A stretch of DNA of 64,000 nt from Humulus lupulus (taxonomy: Eukaryota > Streptophyta > Magnoliopsida > Rosales > Cannabaceae). Below, in pieces: positions 1-11,608 of this stretch. Positions within the stretch are counted from its first letter, which is position 1. Each line of letters begins with the position of its first letter. The translations under genes were made by a program, and so were the position numbers. The stretch covers positions 279,692,122-279,756,121 of the forward strand of contig NC_084795.1 of assembly GCF_963169125.1 (NCBI RefSeq). The letters run 5' to 3'. Under the pieces are notes generated by a model. It saw only the letters and a list, made by a program, of their open reading frames with translations, was not told where the DNA came from and made no database searches.

Positions 1-2490
1 GTGATGCTGCCTTCCAGGCCAATTCATCAATCTGGTAAAAAGGGTCAACCCTAGGAGTCAAAAAGGATATTTCGCCCTTTATTGATGTGACAATAAAAAA
101 TATGAATCCTTTTAGTGAATTGACAGGTTTAGGTTGCATGTAACACACTTCCCCAATGTGCATGCATGCAACATCCATTTGCTAATCCCTAGAGTCAATT
201 CACTCATCATTTAGTAGTAATTTGACACTCATTGCCCGTAAGAATGATGACTCGAGCCAAGGCGGGAAGGGCCGACATGTTCTAGTAGTGAATGGAGGAG
301 TCCTATGCGACAATCCAATAGTTTGGCATCTTGGAGAAGTCTTTCTAGACTTGAGGGATGTCCACACAAGTGTTTCAAGTTGGCCACAAGATCCATCAAG
401 GTCCGAGCCTAGTCATCCTGACACACTTTGTGCCCTGTTGTTTTATTTGGGGAATTATCTCCAACAATGTTAATGCTCTCGTGCATTCTCAAGGTTTTTA
501 AATCCTTAAATAGAGAAAATTTTGAGTGTTAATATGTAGTTTTTGTGGATGTTATGGTATGAGTATAACAAGGCACTTCATGGTCTTGCTGAATTGTTTG
601 AAGCAGTGAGTGGTTTTCTTATGAAGTTTCAAGAAGTTTTCCAAAGTATTGAGCTTGTTGACATGGTGCATAGTTTCGTCCTTGGTCTAGTTGGACATCT
701 CCTACTATAAGGTGTTTAAAGCTTAATGTGAAATCAACCCTTGTTTTATTCTACAAAAGTTATTTGCATAGGAGAAATGGTTCGAAATCACATGGGAGAT
801 ATGAATAGTGATTTGAGTATGTTTGTTGTCTCTTCTTGTAGTTCGTGACCCGCTTTAGGTTAAAATCCTTGCTATGAGAGTTCTAGATCATGTGATTGAA
901 GATTTTTGTTTTAGAAAGTAACAAGTAATATGTTAACTTATTGCTTAGGATGTTAAAAATTTATTATTATAATAATAATGCATGGTTCGAGACTTCGAGA
1001 ATAAGATAATCCATATATACTTGATAAGTTTCATTCATACGAATTTGACTAATTTTGGTTTGAGGGTTCATTTTTATATTATTTCTATTGTAACTAAAAA
1101 TTGTGAATGAATAAAATTCTTCTTCTCCAAAAAAAAAAAAAAATTTGGGAAATGTTGGTGCAACAAGGAAACTAGTGGGAGTTGCCCCTTTTAATTAGGT
1201 AGTATTCAAATAGTGTGTTTAATTATTTCAAAAGAGAGAAAAACTATCTCATTTATTGAGTACACAATTAGAATTCTCACAATTAAGATGGGAATACTTG
1301 CAATATTTTCTTGGTGAGGAAATTTAACTTGGACTTTCAAGTTCATAGAAAATTTAACAAAGTGTTACTAGTAAAAGAAGAATTTCAAGACACCCTAATT
1401 GCTATAAATCTACTGATATATATGACTTTGTAAAACTATTTTTTATAATATAAATTTTAAAATCTACTGTCGGCGTAGAGTCACACTAAGCAATTACGAC
1501 AGTCAACGATTGAGTATCGTGAAAGCCAAACTTTGTAGTAGTAAAAATTCACATTATTTGCAACAATTTGTTATTAAATACTCAAAAACTTCTTTGCCAT
1601 TTTTCTCAAATAACATTTTTACAAATTACAATAAAATTCAATAACAGTCATAGTCATAACATACAAACCTTCTTCAAAGTTCAATATCTACTTGGACTCT
1701 ATTGAGATGTAAATAGAGGGTTTGGTATTTTGTCAATAATCATATAAAATCAACTGATGTTTTTGGAGTATTGTTGAAAATAATTGGTGGACTTAATTTC
1801 TCAATTGATGACATATATACATGGATGTGGTATATGTCTCCATAATATAGATATTCACACAATTATGGGACCAGCACACCATGAGTTTATGTGGTGGGAA
1901 CTAACTCATCACATAAATCATCTCAAAATAAAACTTCTCACCTTTTCATTTCATTAAATGTTATTTAATGTATGATCATATCATAACATGACAAATATAT
2001 ATATTTTTTATACATATATTTATATGTATATGCAAGGAATCTTTTATCTTTCTCCACCGCCCACAATATAAATGGTATTATTGTCAGTGTCACCATCCCA
2101 CATATAGTCCTCACTATAATTATCACTCTCCCAATTTCATTTTCAGAGCCATAAATTAATCTCCTAGATATACAATAATTCTAATATTAGTCCATGAAGA
2201 CTCTTTTTTCATATAAGATTTTAATTTGAAGCTACAATTAATTGGAAAAGTAGTACCAAATCAATCTTGCAAAGTTTATGCACACATTATAACCAAATAG
2301 TTTGGTTATATTTAGTGTGTCTTTGCTATGGATTGAGTGAAGAATGATATAAATAACTTTTAAAATCAAGAATAGCAAAGTATTTTCTTTATTTAGAATC
2401 TAATAATAATTTTTTGTTTTATAAATTAACTCTTTAGGTCAAATTTTTTTTCTAATTGAATATTTTTAAACTTATTTTATTATAATTAAT
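1..2490. other. AT-rich intergenic stretch without a recognisable gene
   Basis: No frame shows a known domain or a plausible exon chain. The short open frame at 222-473 begins with TTG and has no recognisable motif. The stretch includes an (AT)-rich run near 1998-2032 and the poly(A) tail annotated separately. Confidence 0.6.
480..1143 (+). repeat. candidate 3' end of a retroposed transcript
   Basis: An AATAAA signal at 1110-1115 is followed 13 bases later by a run of 15 A residues (1129-1143), then by unrelated sequence. That is the layout of a retroposed mRNA or LINE/SINE-type tail. The body upstream has no clear reading frame and the left border is unknown, so the start given is arbitrary. 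Confidence 0.3.
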
Positions 2491-2499
2491 GTTTTTTTA

Positions 2500-3790
2500 A
2501 GAGATCATAGATCCAAAAAGCTTGAAGTTGAGAATCAATTCTTAAGGATTGTGATTGAAGACTTGAAAGAAAAAAATTGTAAACATCCTTAAACAATGGT
2601 GGGATAGACCTAACAACCTAATACAAAGCATTGAAAATGACTGTTTGGTCAGGAAGAAGGAATAACTAATATCCTATAATAGTATGTTATTGAGACCACT
2701 ATGAGGGTAGAAATGGAGCACACCCAAATCTCTAGGGTGGGAGACCTAGTTATGAATTAGGTAAAAAGGTTGGCAAAAGTGTTAATCAACCTCAAAGCGC
2801 GAGAGCCCCTTTGAGAAAGTTACTAGTTACCTATGAAAAAACTCATAATGCACAACCACCTCGATCAAAGTCTGACGGGATATAAAGCTAAGAAAGTTTA
2901 TCTGAGAATCTGAGATGTTTTGAATAAGATGAGAGTATAGAGATCTCTCATTCACTTGTAATACAAACTTAATAGGCGAAAATAACTTTTCTTAGCATGA
3001 AGTTCAAAGTCATTGTCATGAATTCAAGAGGAGACAATTCTAAAAAGAAAGACCCTAATCCTTAGTTCGAAATAAATTCAGAGTGAACCTTATCTCCCTA
3101 ATCCAAAAACCTACCATAATTCCTTATAACTGCAAATTGGATAAAGAAAATCATCTTACTACCTTCAACAATTTAATGAAGTTGGATAAAGTAAATAATG
3201 TGACTAAATTCCAATGTTTAGTGATAACTCTAACAAGGGTTGTAAAGAAGTGGTGTCAAAACTAGCCCTAAGGGTTGATTAACTATTAAAAGCAATTCAC
3301 CTTGGGAATTTTTTAGACAATACTATGTAGTGGTATATGTGTTGCTTCCAACTAGTTAGACAAATATCAAATAAGGTGAAAAAGGGTCTCTCAAGAATTA
3401 TATTTGAAGATTTTACAAGAAGGTGACCAGAATGACTAAGGTCAACTAGAGCAAAGCACTTTGATACACTCATTGCATTAAGCTTATAGACTCCCAAGAG
3501 AATGTGTATCTAGAGACTATAAATGAAGTTTATTTCAAAAGCCTATTCCAATTAAAAAGGAATGGAATAAAAGGGATGCAATTTACTATTTGCAAATACC
3601 ATTGAGTGCTTTCATTTGAAAAGGAATAAAATGGAGCAAATTAAAAGAGAATATCTACCGACAAAATGAGTCCTAAAATTGTGAGACATGTAAAATTCTT
3701 TCAGAGATTCACATAATATTAAGTGGGCCAAGTATCGACAAAAGTTGTGAAGAGAAGAGCATAAATATGCTAAGGAGAGGCTCAAGAACT
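2500..3790 (+). pseudogene. decayed Ty3/gypsy-type gag remnant
   Basis: Gag is the capsid and nucleocapsid precursor of LTR retrotransposons. A short open piece at 3083-3265 contains a capsid-core stretch (FNNLMKLDKVNN then VKKW) that matches the minus-strand gag at 25572-27012 of this window (FNNLMRLRGVNN, YKWF). Past a stop the match continues around 3300-3430 (a block like SLKNYI.RF). At about 3590-3690 a degraded CCHC-like segment keeps C, H and a following K/E-rich helix. Upstream, 2500-2600 could be the coiled-coil N-terminal part. Many stops and frame changes make it dead. No LTRs were seen around it. Confidence 0.6.
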
Positions 3791-3814
3791 ACCATTACAA
3801 AAAGTTTAAATAAA

Positions 3815-3975
3815 TAAGATATCAAAAATAATAATAAAATAATAAGTAATGGATAAAAAATAAATTACAAAATAAACATCTAATGCCAACAATAAATAAA
3901 ATATCAAAAAAAATATAATAAAATAATAAGTAATGACAAAAAATAAATAAAAAAATAAACATTTATTGGTAATCT
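3815..3975. repeat. two-copy tandem duplication, about 83 bp
   Basis: A unit beginning near 3815 (ATATCAAAAATAATAATAAA) recurs near 3898 with small differences and the same internal AATAATAAGTAATG block. It is very AT-rich and has no coding content. Confidence 0.5.
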
Positions 3976-4650
3976 AAATTTGGATCATCTTTTAGCATGA
4001 ATAACATCATAAATTTGCATCTCCAACAAAAGTAGAGCAATGAGAGCTTAGGCTATTGCCTAAGGCCTATTTTTAACTTATTTTTTTAATATAAAATTAA
4101 TTAAATAAAATCTTTCACATTCTTCTCAAAAAAGAAAGAAAAAAAAACTTTCACATTCAATTCAAGAGGCTTATTTTGAAAATACGTAATTCTCACCTAA
4201 AATCAGCCTATTTCAAGGCCTAAATTTTTAGAAGTATCAACTAATAATTAATAATTTTTTATTAAAGATTTTTTTATAAAAAAAATTACAAATGGCGGTA
4301 ATTTTATTGAGAATGAATTATTTTTACCTTTTAAAAAAAAAAACCTTTATAAATAGGTGCTTATTATATTTTTTAATACTAATTATTTTTAATTGTTTAT
4401 ACCCATCTCTCATCCATTATATTTGTCAAGAAAAGAAAAACAAAAAAAAGAAAGTTTGAAATTTTTTGGAGAATTCTTGAATTGCTTGGCCTTAAAACTC
4501 CTCATTCATATTATTTTTTCAGATTTTAACTTTCTTTCTTACTCTCTTATCTAATTTTTATTTATTATCAATTGCATGTTATTTGAATTTAAAACTTTAA
4601 TATAGTCATCTTACTAGTTTTTGTTGTTGTTATATTTTTAATAGATTTTA
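3976..4650. other. AT-rich intergenic stretch
   Basis: Contains poly(A) and poly(T) runs and no recognisable frame or repeat boundary. Confidence 0.5.
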
Positions 4651-4654
4651 TTAT

Positions 4655-4850
4655 GGGTAGGTAACCATTTGGTACCATGTGTTTTTGTAAAATATCGTTT
4701 TGGTATCATGTGTTTACAATAATGCTTATTTGGTGCCCTGTATTTTGAAATCGTACATATTTGGTATACAATACTCGGATTTGATAAATAAAATTTTGTC
4801 AATATGAAGAAACTGTCATTGATTATATATAATTAAGTAATTAAATTTGA
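4655..4850. repeat. half copy of a foldback (MITE-like) element
   Basis: The stretch with repeated TTTGGTA and TGTGTTTT motifs and the block ATCGTACATATTTGGTA matches the left arm of the foldback at 37899-38265. The inverted right arm is not present, so this is a truncated or rearranged copy. Confidence 0.5.
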
Positions 4851-4907
4851 ATTTGGAACCATAAACTCAGTTTGGGGAGCAGAAACCATAAACTCAGGCA
4901 TTTACAT

Positions 4908-5028
4908 TGGTTCGATAGTCTAGTCAGAGCAAAATCTGTATTCATGTTAAAAAAGTCCAACAAGCTAGTCGGATTAGTCTGTCAAGCCCAATAAGTTAGC
5001 CTGACTAGCCAGCAAGGCTCAAACCAAT
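4908..5028. repeat. short inverted-repeat pair
   Basis: CATTTACATTGGTT at 4908 is repeated in inverted form as AACCAATGTAAATG near 5015. The roughly 90-bp loop contains CTAGTC/GACTAG-type words. It may be the ends of a very small DNA element. No target duplication was identified. Confidence 0.4.
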
Positions 5029-5330
5029 GTAAATGGACTCGCATATATTAATGAACCATCCAAAATGGTCAATCGATACCCGAACCCGAATCCAGATACA
5101 CTCAGTCAACCTGGAACCCTGAATCAGTCAAGGCACAAGCCACATTTTCCATGAATTTCGGGAGGAACCACTTCGAGTCAGACGGATCAGGAAGGCAGAG
5201 GAGCAACCAAAAAGAAAATAACTATAAGGAAGACCCTAGGGGGCGAGAGGATGACCATTTGATAACGATTACTCTGAACACTCTCTTTGATTGACAATAT
5301 TCTCTTGAGTTGATCCTATCAAGCAAGTTG

Positions 5331-5492
5331 AACCAGTCAGACTGGCCTAACCAGACTGTTGAGCTCCGTCGTCGATTGACCACAAACCAGTCAGACTGAC
5401 CTGACCAGACTATCAAACTCCGCCATCGCCTGGCCACGAACCAGTTAGACCGACCTGACCGGGCTGTCAAGCTCCACCGTCACCTGATTATC
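5331..5492. repeat. 54-bp tandem repeat, three copies
   Basis: The word AACCAGT(C/T)AGAC begins at 5331, 5385 and 5439, giving a 54-bp period (18 codons). An open frame on the minus strand (5222-5470) therefore shows 18-residue repeats with the core GQSDWF. No family was recognised. The frame-preserving period hints at a former coding repeat but does not prove it. Confidence 0.6.
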
Positions 5493-5949
5493 ATTCTACT
5501 CACTTATTCACTATTACTTATGTTATCATTTTACTTTTTCGGTTATCTTTCATGACAATCTGACTAATTTGAGTGTCGGAGTCCCTTTGGCTGACACCCC
5601 ACCGGTGCTCCCAATTGAACTCTTGTCTCTCTCTTTGCTCTTGACATGTTGTTGATGCATGTTTAATCAATTGTCGGAATCTCCGATCATGTTCATTTTT
5701 ATTTTTCACCTTGTTCTTGTACTAAACATGTCTTAAATACAGAGCATTAATATAGGGTAAATTGTTGAAATGAAAGACTACATTTTTTCTCTTATTATAA
5801 TAACTATATAAATTCCATTTTATATAGGATTTTACAATTCAAAATAAAGGAAACCAATCAATAGTAATTGGGAAAATAGAAAAAAGGAAACTAATAATTC
5901 TAAAAGAAGACTAAAGCAAATGGGAAACAAACATACATGAAGTGAATAA

Positions 5950-6450
5950 TTTAACACCCCCATTAAGCTAGATCTTCAAGATTGGATAAATCTTGAGCTG
6001 ATTCGGTTGAGGCACCAGCAGCTTCCTTGCCTTTGTCTTGTGTCTTTGTCTCCAACAATAGAGCTTTCTTATGATATTTCTCAATGTCATTGTTACGATA
6101 GTGTTCCACCATTTCTTATATCCCACAATTTCGAAATAATAACTTTTGTCGTGACCAAGTTTATTGCAGTGATCGCACTTGGTGGATTTATCATAACTCG
6201 TTTCATTGTTTTGTTAAACCGATTATGAGCCACCATTGTTGCTGCATCTTCAATTTTTTCGTTGGTCAAACTTGTACAATGAACTTCTTCTCATCGAAGA
6301 AGAAGTTGCAGCAAGGAAAATGTGCACTCCGAGTCTCTCCATAGCCTTCTTGTAGACTACTGCTACATTCTTTGGATCTTTCATGACCACTTTGTCATGG
6401 TGGTCCAAAATTAACATGACCACTTTCATGATGTCCAACACCACCTTAGA
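5950..6450 (-). pseudogene. Ty1/copia gag remnant with CCHC-like knuckle
   Basis: On the minus strand, around 6180-6080, a frame reads CDHC, then GHDKSYYFE, then GYKKWW. This is the copia-type nucleocapsid knuckle with its usual G-Y-x-x-W-W tail. The last cysteine of the knuckle has become Y, and stops interrupt the frame on both sides. An upstream open piece (6444-6250) carries a short K/E-rich segment. The copia element at 6455 is inserted directly upstream of it (minus sense), and its continuation is probably at 37261-37600. It is clearly non-functional. Confidence 0.6.
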
Positions 6451-6454
6451 TTGA

Positions 6455-7567
6455 TGTTATATTATTTTATAATATATATAATGTTTTAGATTAAATAAAT
6501 GTGACAAAGAGTGTCACGTATTGTAACATATAAAAGAGAGTTACAATATTTGGATATATGTGAATTTGGTGTTACAAATTCAGTTACAAATTTATAACTT
6601 CCAAATATTGTCCATTATTGTGTAGATTTGTTGTTACACAATTTTGAGTTAAATTTCTTAAAACCATAAGTAAAATGGTTGTTGGAGACTTGGTTTTAAC
6701 CTCAATAATGTGTTTGGAAGTTACAAAATCAATTGGGAATGATTTGGAACCGTTTGGAAAAATAACAAAATTTTGTGTGCTGAAATTGGGTAGTGGCCGC
6801 AGCTAGGAGTACTGGTGGCCACAGCCTGGGGGACAGAGACTAGTGGCCGTGGCCACTAATACTCTTGGCCACAGTCAATGTGGCTGACTGCCAAAATTTC
6901 AGTTTTTCCAACTTTTTTGAACGACTCCAAAAACACAAATAACTCCCAAATCTTCTTCTTAATTCCAGAAACATCCAATTAATAATTGGTAACAGCCATG
7001 GGGGTTGGTGGAATTTGAAATTCAAATGGTGTCTCTAAACTCTATAAATAGAAGCATATTGCTCACTTGTAAGATACAATTTTTCTATCCATTAGAGCAC
7101 TTGGCTAGAAAACACCTAGAGGTTTGATAATTCCATAAAGTTATTTCCAAAATAGAGAGAGATTCCTTAGTGCTTGAGTTAGGGGGAAATAAGCTTTTGG
7201 ACAAAGGTTTCAAACCTTGTTCAAGTTGGTGATTCCCAACACTCTTCACTTTGGTTGTGTGAGTGAAAGTTCTTTGTTTATTGTTATTGTTCTTTCCTTT
7301 TATTCTATTGCTTTTCATCTTCTTATTCTTCTTCTCTATTTACTTGTATTTTTTTTTAGAGTTGTAATCATTTTATTTCTTTTGTTACAAACATTATTTC
7401 TTTATTCTTACCTTTTGTTTAAAAGTTGTAATTTTATATTTTCTTCTTCTACTTCTACTTCTTCTTATTCTATTTGTATTTAATCAATCTTGTTTTTTTG
7501 TATATTTAGCATAGAGTTGTAAGGTCTTTTTACCATTTCCATTGAGGCAATCTATTTTTTCTTAACA
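6455..7567 (+). repeat. copia 5' LTR
   Basis: Begins TGTTATATTATTTTATAATA and ends TTTTTTCTTAACA, with TG/CA termini. It matches 36168-37260 throughout, with small indels. TATAAATA at 7043-7050 is the likely promoter. A TGGCCGTGGCCA-type palindrome lies near 6840-6860. The sequence just after the LTR is not the usual copia methionine-tRNA primer site. Confidence 0.85.
7043..7050 (+). promoter_or_regulatory. TATA box of the copia 5' LTR
   Basis: TATAAATA about 590 bases into the LTR. The same octamer stands at the equivalent place in the 3' LTR (36723-36730). Position and conservation suggest the U3/R boundary lies about 30 bases downstream. Confidence 0.5.
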
Positions 7568-7629
7568 TTCAAAAGCTTGGCCCTTGTTTGTTTCAATGGA
7601 ATGTGAGACTATCAAAATCATGAATAGTA

Positions 7630-8460
7630 AGGTTTGATAGGTTTGATGGATCCAATTTCACTAGATGGGAAGACAAGGTGAGATTTCTCTTGACCATTCT
7701 CAAGATCGCCAACATCCTAGAGTCCACCCTTGAACCTCTCCCAATGTCATCCGACAAGGACACTCCCGAGGTGGGGGAGAAAAGAAGGAAGAGGGAGGAG
7801 GACAATCTCCTTTGTAGGGTTCATATCCTCAACGCCATTTCCGATAGGCTCTATGACCTCTACACCGAGACCAAGTCAGCAAAGGAGATATGGGATGCAC
7901 TTGAGACAAAATTCAAGGCGGAAGAGGAAGGTACCAAAAAGTTTTTGATTTCTCAATATGTTGATTTCAAGTTTTTTGGTGATAAACCTATTCTTCCTCA
8001 AATACATGAATTGCAAATAATTGTTAACAAGTTGAAAGTTTTGAAGATTGAGCTTCCCGAGGCCTTTCAAGTTGGTGTTATAGTAGAAAAATTACCACCA
8101 ACTTGGAGGAACTATAGGAAAAGAATCCTTCATAAAAATGAGGATTATTCATTGGAGGAAATCCAAAAGCATATTTGAAACGAGGAAGAATCGATATGTA
8201 TAGATAAACTTGTGGAGGGGTCTAATGGAGAGACTTCCAAAGCAAATGCAGTGTCACAACCAAAAACAAAGGGAAAGGCAAGAAGGGTAGTGAGACTTCA
8301 TTGGGTCGAAAAACCAATCCTAACAAGTTTAAGGGCGAGAAAGGCCATTGCTTTGTGTGTAGGAAAAAGGGTCACTATGCTAGAGAGTGTAGGCATAGAA
8401 AAGACCAACAAGGACCTAAGGTAAATGCAACTTGAGAGGAGAACATAGTTGCTACCCTTA
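7630..8460 (+). pseudogene. copia gag (broken)
   Basis: The N-terminal motif FDGSNFTRW just before 7678, followed by a helical capsid region to about 8175, is typical of copia gag. The first stop (TGA, 8176-8178) interrupts a helix that continues in frame. After a further frame change, a CCHC zinc knuckle (CFVC, GHYAREC) lies at about 8350-8402, followed by another in-frame stop. No intact start codon is in frame. The role was the particle shell and RNA packaging. The frame resumes into the protease block downstream. Confidence 0.8.
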
Positions 8461-8465
8461 GTGAG

Positions 8466-8756
8466 GTGAATGCGATCCAAGGCAAGGTGAATGGGTGGTG
8501 GTATGATACATGTGCCACCACCCATGTCACCTACGAAAAATCATTGTTCAAGACCTTTGAAGATTCAAAGGGCAATCATGATATTCGAATGAGAAATGAG
8601 GGCAAATCCAAGGTACTTGGCAAAGGTACCATTGAAGTCTTTTTCACCTCCGGCAAGAAAGTAACATTAGTGAATGTGCTTTATGTTCCTGAAATGAGTA
8701 GAAACTTGGTAAGTGGTGATTTGCTTGGCAAGCCCGGCATTAAAGTCGTTTTTTAG
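8466..8756 (+). pseudogene. copia protease region, catalytic motif altered
   Basis: The segment WWYDTCAT sits where copia aspartic proteases normally have D-S/T-G-A. The glycine of the triad is replaced by cysteine, so activity is unlikely. The flap-like segment VLYVPEMSRNLVS follows, as usual in this family. A stop at 8754-8756 separates it from the next open frame, which resumes in the same polyprotein about 35 bases later. Confidence 0.75.
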
Positions 8757-8792
8757 TCCGGTAAACTTATTCTTACCGAATCCAATGTATTT

Positions 8793-10238
8793 TTGGGAAA
8801 GGGGTACTCTTGTGAGGATATGGTTAAGTTGTGCCCCAATAATGTAACTTTCAATGTTATCAATAAAAATGTTAATTTTGCCTATATTGTTGAGTATGAT
8901 TCTTTATTTTTATGGCATCTTAGACTATCTCACATAGGTTTTTCAACCATGAAAAAAGTAGTAAAATGTGGTATGATTGCATGCAATATTAAAAACTATG
9001 GTAAATGTGAAACATGTGTTAAGGCAAAAATGATTAAGAAACTATTTCCTAGTGTAGAAAGATCATCTAATTTACTAGATTTAACCCATAGTGATCTTTG
9101 TGAATTAAATGGTATTTTAACTAGAGGTGGTAAAATATATTTTCTTACTTTTATAGATGATTTTAGTAGATATACCTATGTGTTTCTTTTAAAGCATAAA
9201 GATGAAACTTTTGATGCCTTTAAAATTTATAAGTTAGAAGTTGAAAATCAACTCAATAAAAAGATTAAGGTGCTAAGAAATGATAGAGGAGAAGAGTACT
9301 TCTCTAATGAATTCAATAAATTTTGTGAAGAAAATGGTATAATTCATGAGTGCACCACACCTTATACACCACAACACAATGGTGTTGCCGAAAGGAAAAA
9401 TAGGACTTATCTAGAGATGATAGATTCTATGTTGGTGTTTTCTAAGTTGAACTTCAACTTATGGGGTGAAGTGTTGTTAACCGCTTGTCACATTCTTAAT
9501 CGAATATCAATGAAGAAAAATGAGATATCTCCATATGAGTTATGGAAAGGAAGAAAACCCAACATAGGGTACTTCAAAGTGTGGGGGTGCCTTGCATATT
9601 GCAAGAAAAATGAACCTAATAGAACAAAGTTAGGTTCAAGAGCCATAAAGTGTGCTTTTGTTGGTTATGCCAACAATAGTAAAGCTTATAGGCTATTAGA
9701 CTTAGAGTCTAATGTTGTGATTGAATCTAGAGAAGTTGAATTCATTGAGAACATGTTATGTGACAACAATTCTCAAGCTTCAACATCTCTAAAAGAGAAT
9801 TTGTTATATGAGAACAATTCTCAAGCATCTACATCCAAAAATAATTCTCAAGAGGGTAATTCTCAAAGGAATGTAGAGCAACCCATTAAACTTAGAAGAA
9901 TTCAAAGGGTTAGAAAGGAGAAAAGTCTAGGATTGGATGAGATAGATTCTCAACGAATTTCTTTATACATGGTAGAAGGAAATAGAGAGGAAGTCATTAG
10001 GAAAATTCCTATTGTACTTCTCGTTGAGGATGATCCTAAGACCTATAGAGAAGCCATGCAATCAATAGATAGTGCATTTTGGAAAGAAGTCATCAATGAT
10101 GAGATGGATTTCATTATTTCCAACAACACTTGGGAATTGGTTGATCTCCCATCGGGGTCTAAGCCAATTTGGTGTAAGTGGGTTTTTATGAGAAATACCA
10201 CACTAATGACACTATTCAAACCTTTAAAGCTAGATTAG
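8793..10238 (+). pseudogene. copia integrase and start of reverse transcriptase
   Basis: 481 codons. Residues about 40-90 hold the pre-integrase zinc motif (WHLRLSH, then CETC). The integrase core follows with D in HSDLCE, D in RNDRGEE and E in NGVAERKNR, so the D,D,E triad is still visible. A low-complexity NNSQ-rich linker leads into the first reverse-transcriptase motif (WCKWVF), after which the frame is lost just before the insertion at 10248. Codon use is AT-rich, unlike the GC-rich Tat genes nested downstream. The reverse transcriptase continues at 29861. Confidence 0.85.
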
Positions 10239-10778
10239 TAGCTAAAGAGTAACGCCCTAAACTCCAGGAACCGTTACGGTGCACATTATAAACAGTGCTA
10301 AAATCGCTAATCGAGTCATTTGGCCATAAACGTGTAACTAAGTATGATTAGCGGTTTAGGGATTAAAATTTTTGGTTAAGATATAACATTTCACTAGAAC
10401 GTTTACTGTATACATTGGGATCCCAAAAATATAATTTAAAGGTCTATTACAAGAAAATATTTACAATCAGCCGATCTAAGAGGAAAAACAGGGTTTAACC
10501 CTAGTTCCCCTTTCAACCCTCGGTCGTGGCGGTCGAGCAGCCGCATATGTACACATCGTCACCTAAGCTATCTAACTCAAGGATGGTCCAGCTTTCTTTT
10601 ACCTTTAGCTACACCACATAGCACCCGTGAGTCGAAGCCCAGCAAGAAAACTCAATATGCTCAAGAACAATCATATCATGATATCAAATCATATCTGGCA
10701 TGCCTAGCAAACATAGATCTATTCAAGCATGCAAGTAAATTCAGATAATGATGGGGAATCTAGGATAAGAAATCCTGT

Positions 10779-11553
10779 TGTACGCCCTAGTTTTCCCACG
10801 GGCTGTTTAGCAGGGCGAGCCTCGGACTAAACATGATTTAGTCCGAGGCTCCCGCAGGCCGGAGGCTCTATTTCCAGGACGGGCCCTTGTCAGCTCGAGG
10901 GGGTCTTGTTTCCAGCTCGCATTTGTTGCCCCGGGAGCTGAGAATGACATCCGAAGGCCACGGACGGAGAAGCTCGGGTTATGAACTGCTCCGATCGCGG
11001 GCTTTTCATGAAGCTCCGACCCTATGGGAAGTCAACACGCAAGCTAAACATGCATATTCCTGCCATCACGTGTCCGATATCCCCCTGACTTCTCGGACAC
11101 GCAGCAGGAACGTGCGTATTCAGACACCCACGGACGGGTTGGGCCGTGCGGCCCATTATCTCCTTCCATACTGATTAGACCACACTTGTGTGTCAGGTTT
11201 AGGAATTAATCGTGAATGTCACAGATTTGATATGACAAATGGTAAGGTCACGGAATGACCTCCCTGCCGACTTCCAGGTGCCTTCTCCTATAAATAAGGA
11301 GACCCTGGGAGTTGATAGGGGTTGGAAAAAATAGTCTTTGAAGAACTATATACTTTGTAAACCAAATACCCAGAGAATATCAATAATATTGACTAGTGGA
11401 GTAGAAGGATTTTAACCTTCGAACCACTTAAAAACGGGTCTTGAGTCACCTAGTTCTGGCACAAAGATTTCATATCTGCGACGGTTCTATTTTTAGTACT
11501 AATCTCTTTCTCTTCTTCTATTAATTACCTGTTGCCGAAGAACCGCGTCAACA
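10779..11553 (+). repeat. Tat1 5' LTR
   Basis: Starts TGTACGCCCTAG and ends CCGCGTCAACA. It is near-identical to 22239-23013. It contains an ACACGTGTCCGATA-type region and a TATAAATA box. The open frame at 10887-11174 also occurs in the 3' LTR and is not taken as a gene. Confidence 0.95.
11289..11296 (+). promoter_or_regulatory. TATA box of the Tat1 5' LTR
   Basis: TATAAATA flanked by CTCC and GGAG, which could pair. It is repeated at 22749-22756 in the 3' LTR and has a counterpart in the related solo LTR near 35310. The inferred transcription start lies about 30 bases downstream. Confidence 0.55.
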
Positions 11554-11556
11554 GTC

Positions 11557-11574
11557 TGGTGCTTTCATTGAGAG
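11557..11574 (+). promoter_or_regulatory. probable primer-binding site of Tat1
   Basis: TGGTGCTTTCATTGAGAG starts three bases after the 5' LTR end, the usual place for the tRNA primer site. I did not assign the tRNA. Confidence 0.55.
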
Positions 11575-11608
11575 CAAGTCCGATTAGTACTACCACAAGC
11601 ATACAACT

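Noticed and set aside
222..473. 83-codon frame near the left edge
   Set aside because: Starts with TTG, which plant genes do not normally use, and shows no domain or splice context.
10887..11174. 95-codon frame, repeated as 123 codons at 22347
   Set aside because: Lies wholly inside the Tat1 LTR pair. No domain, and it differs in length between copies by a single base change.
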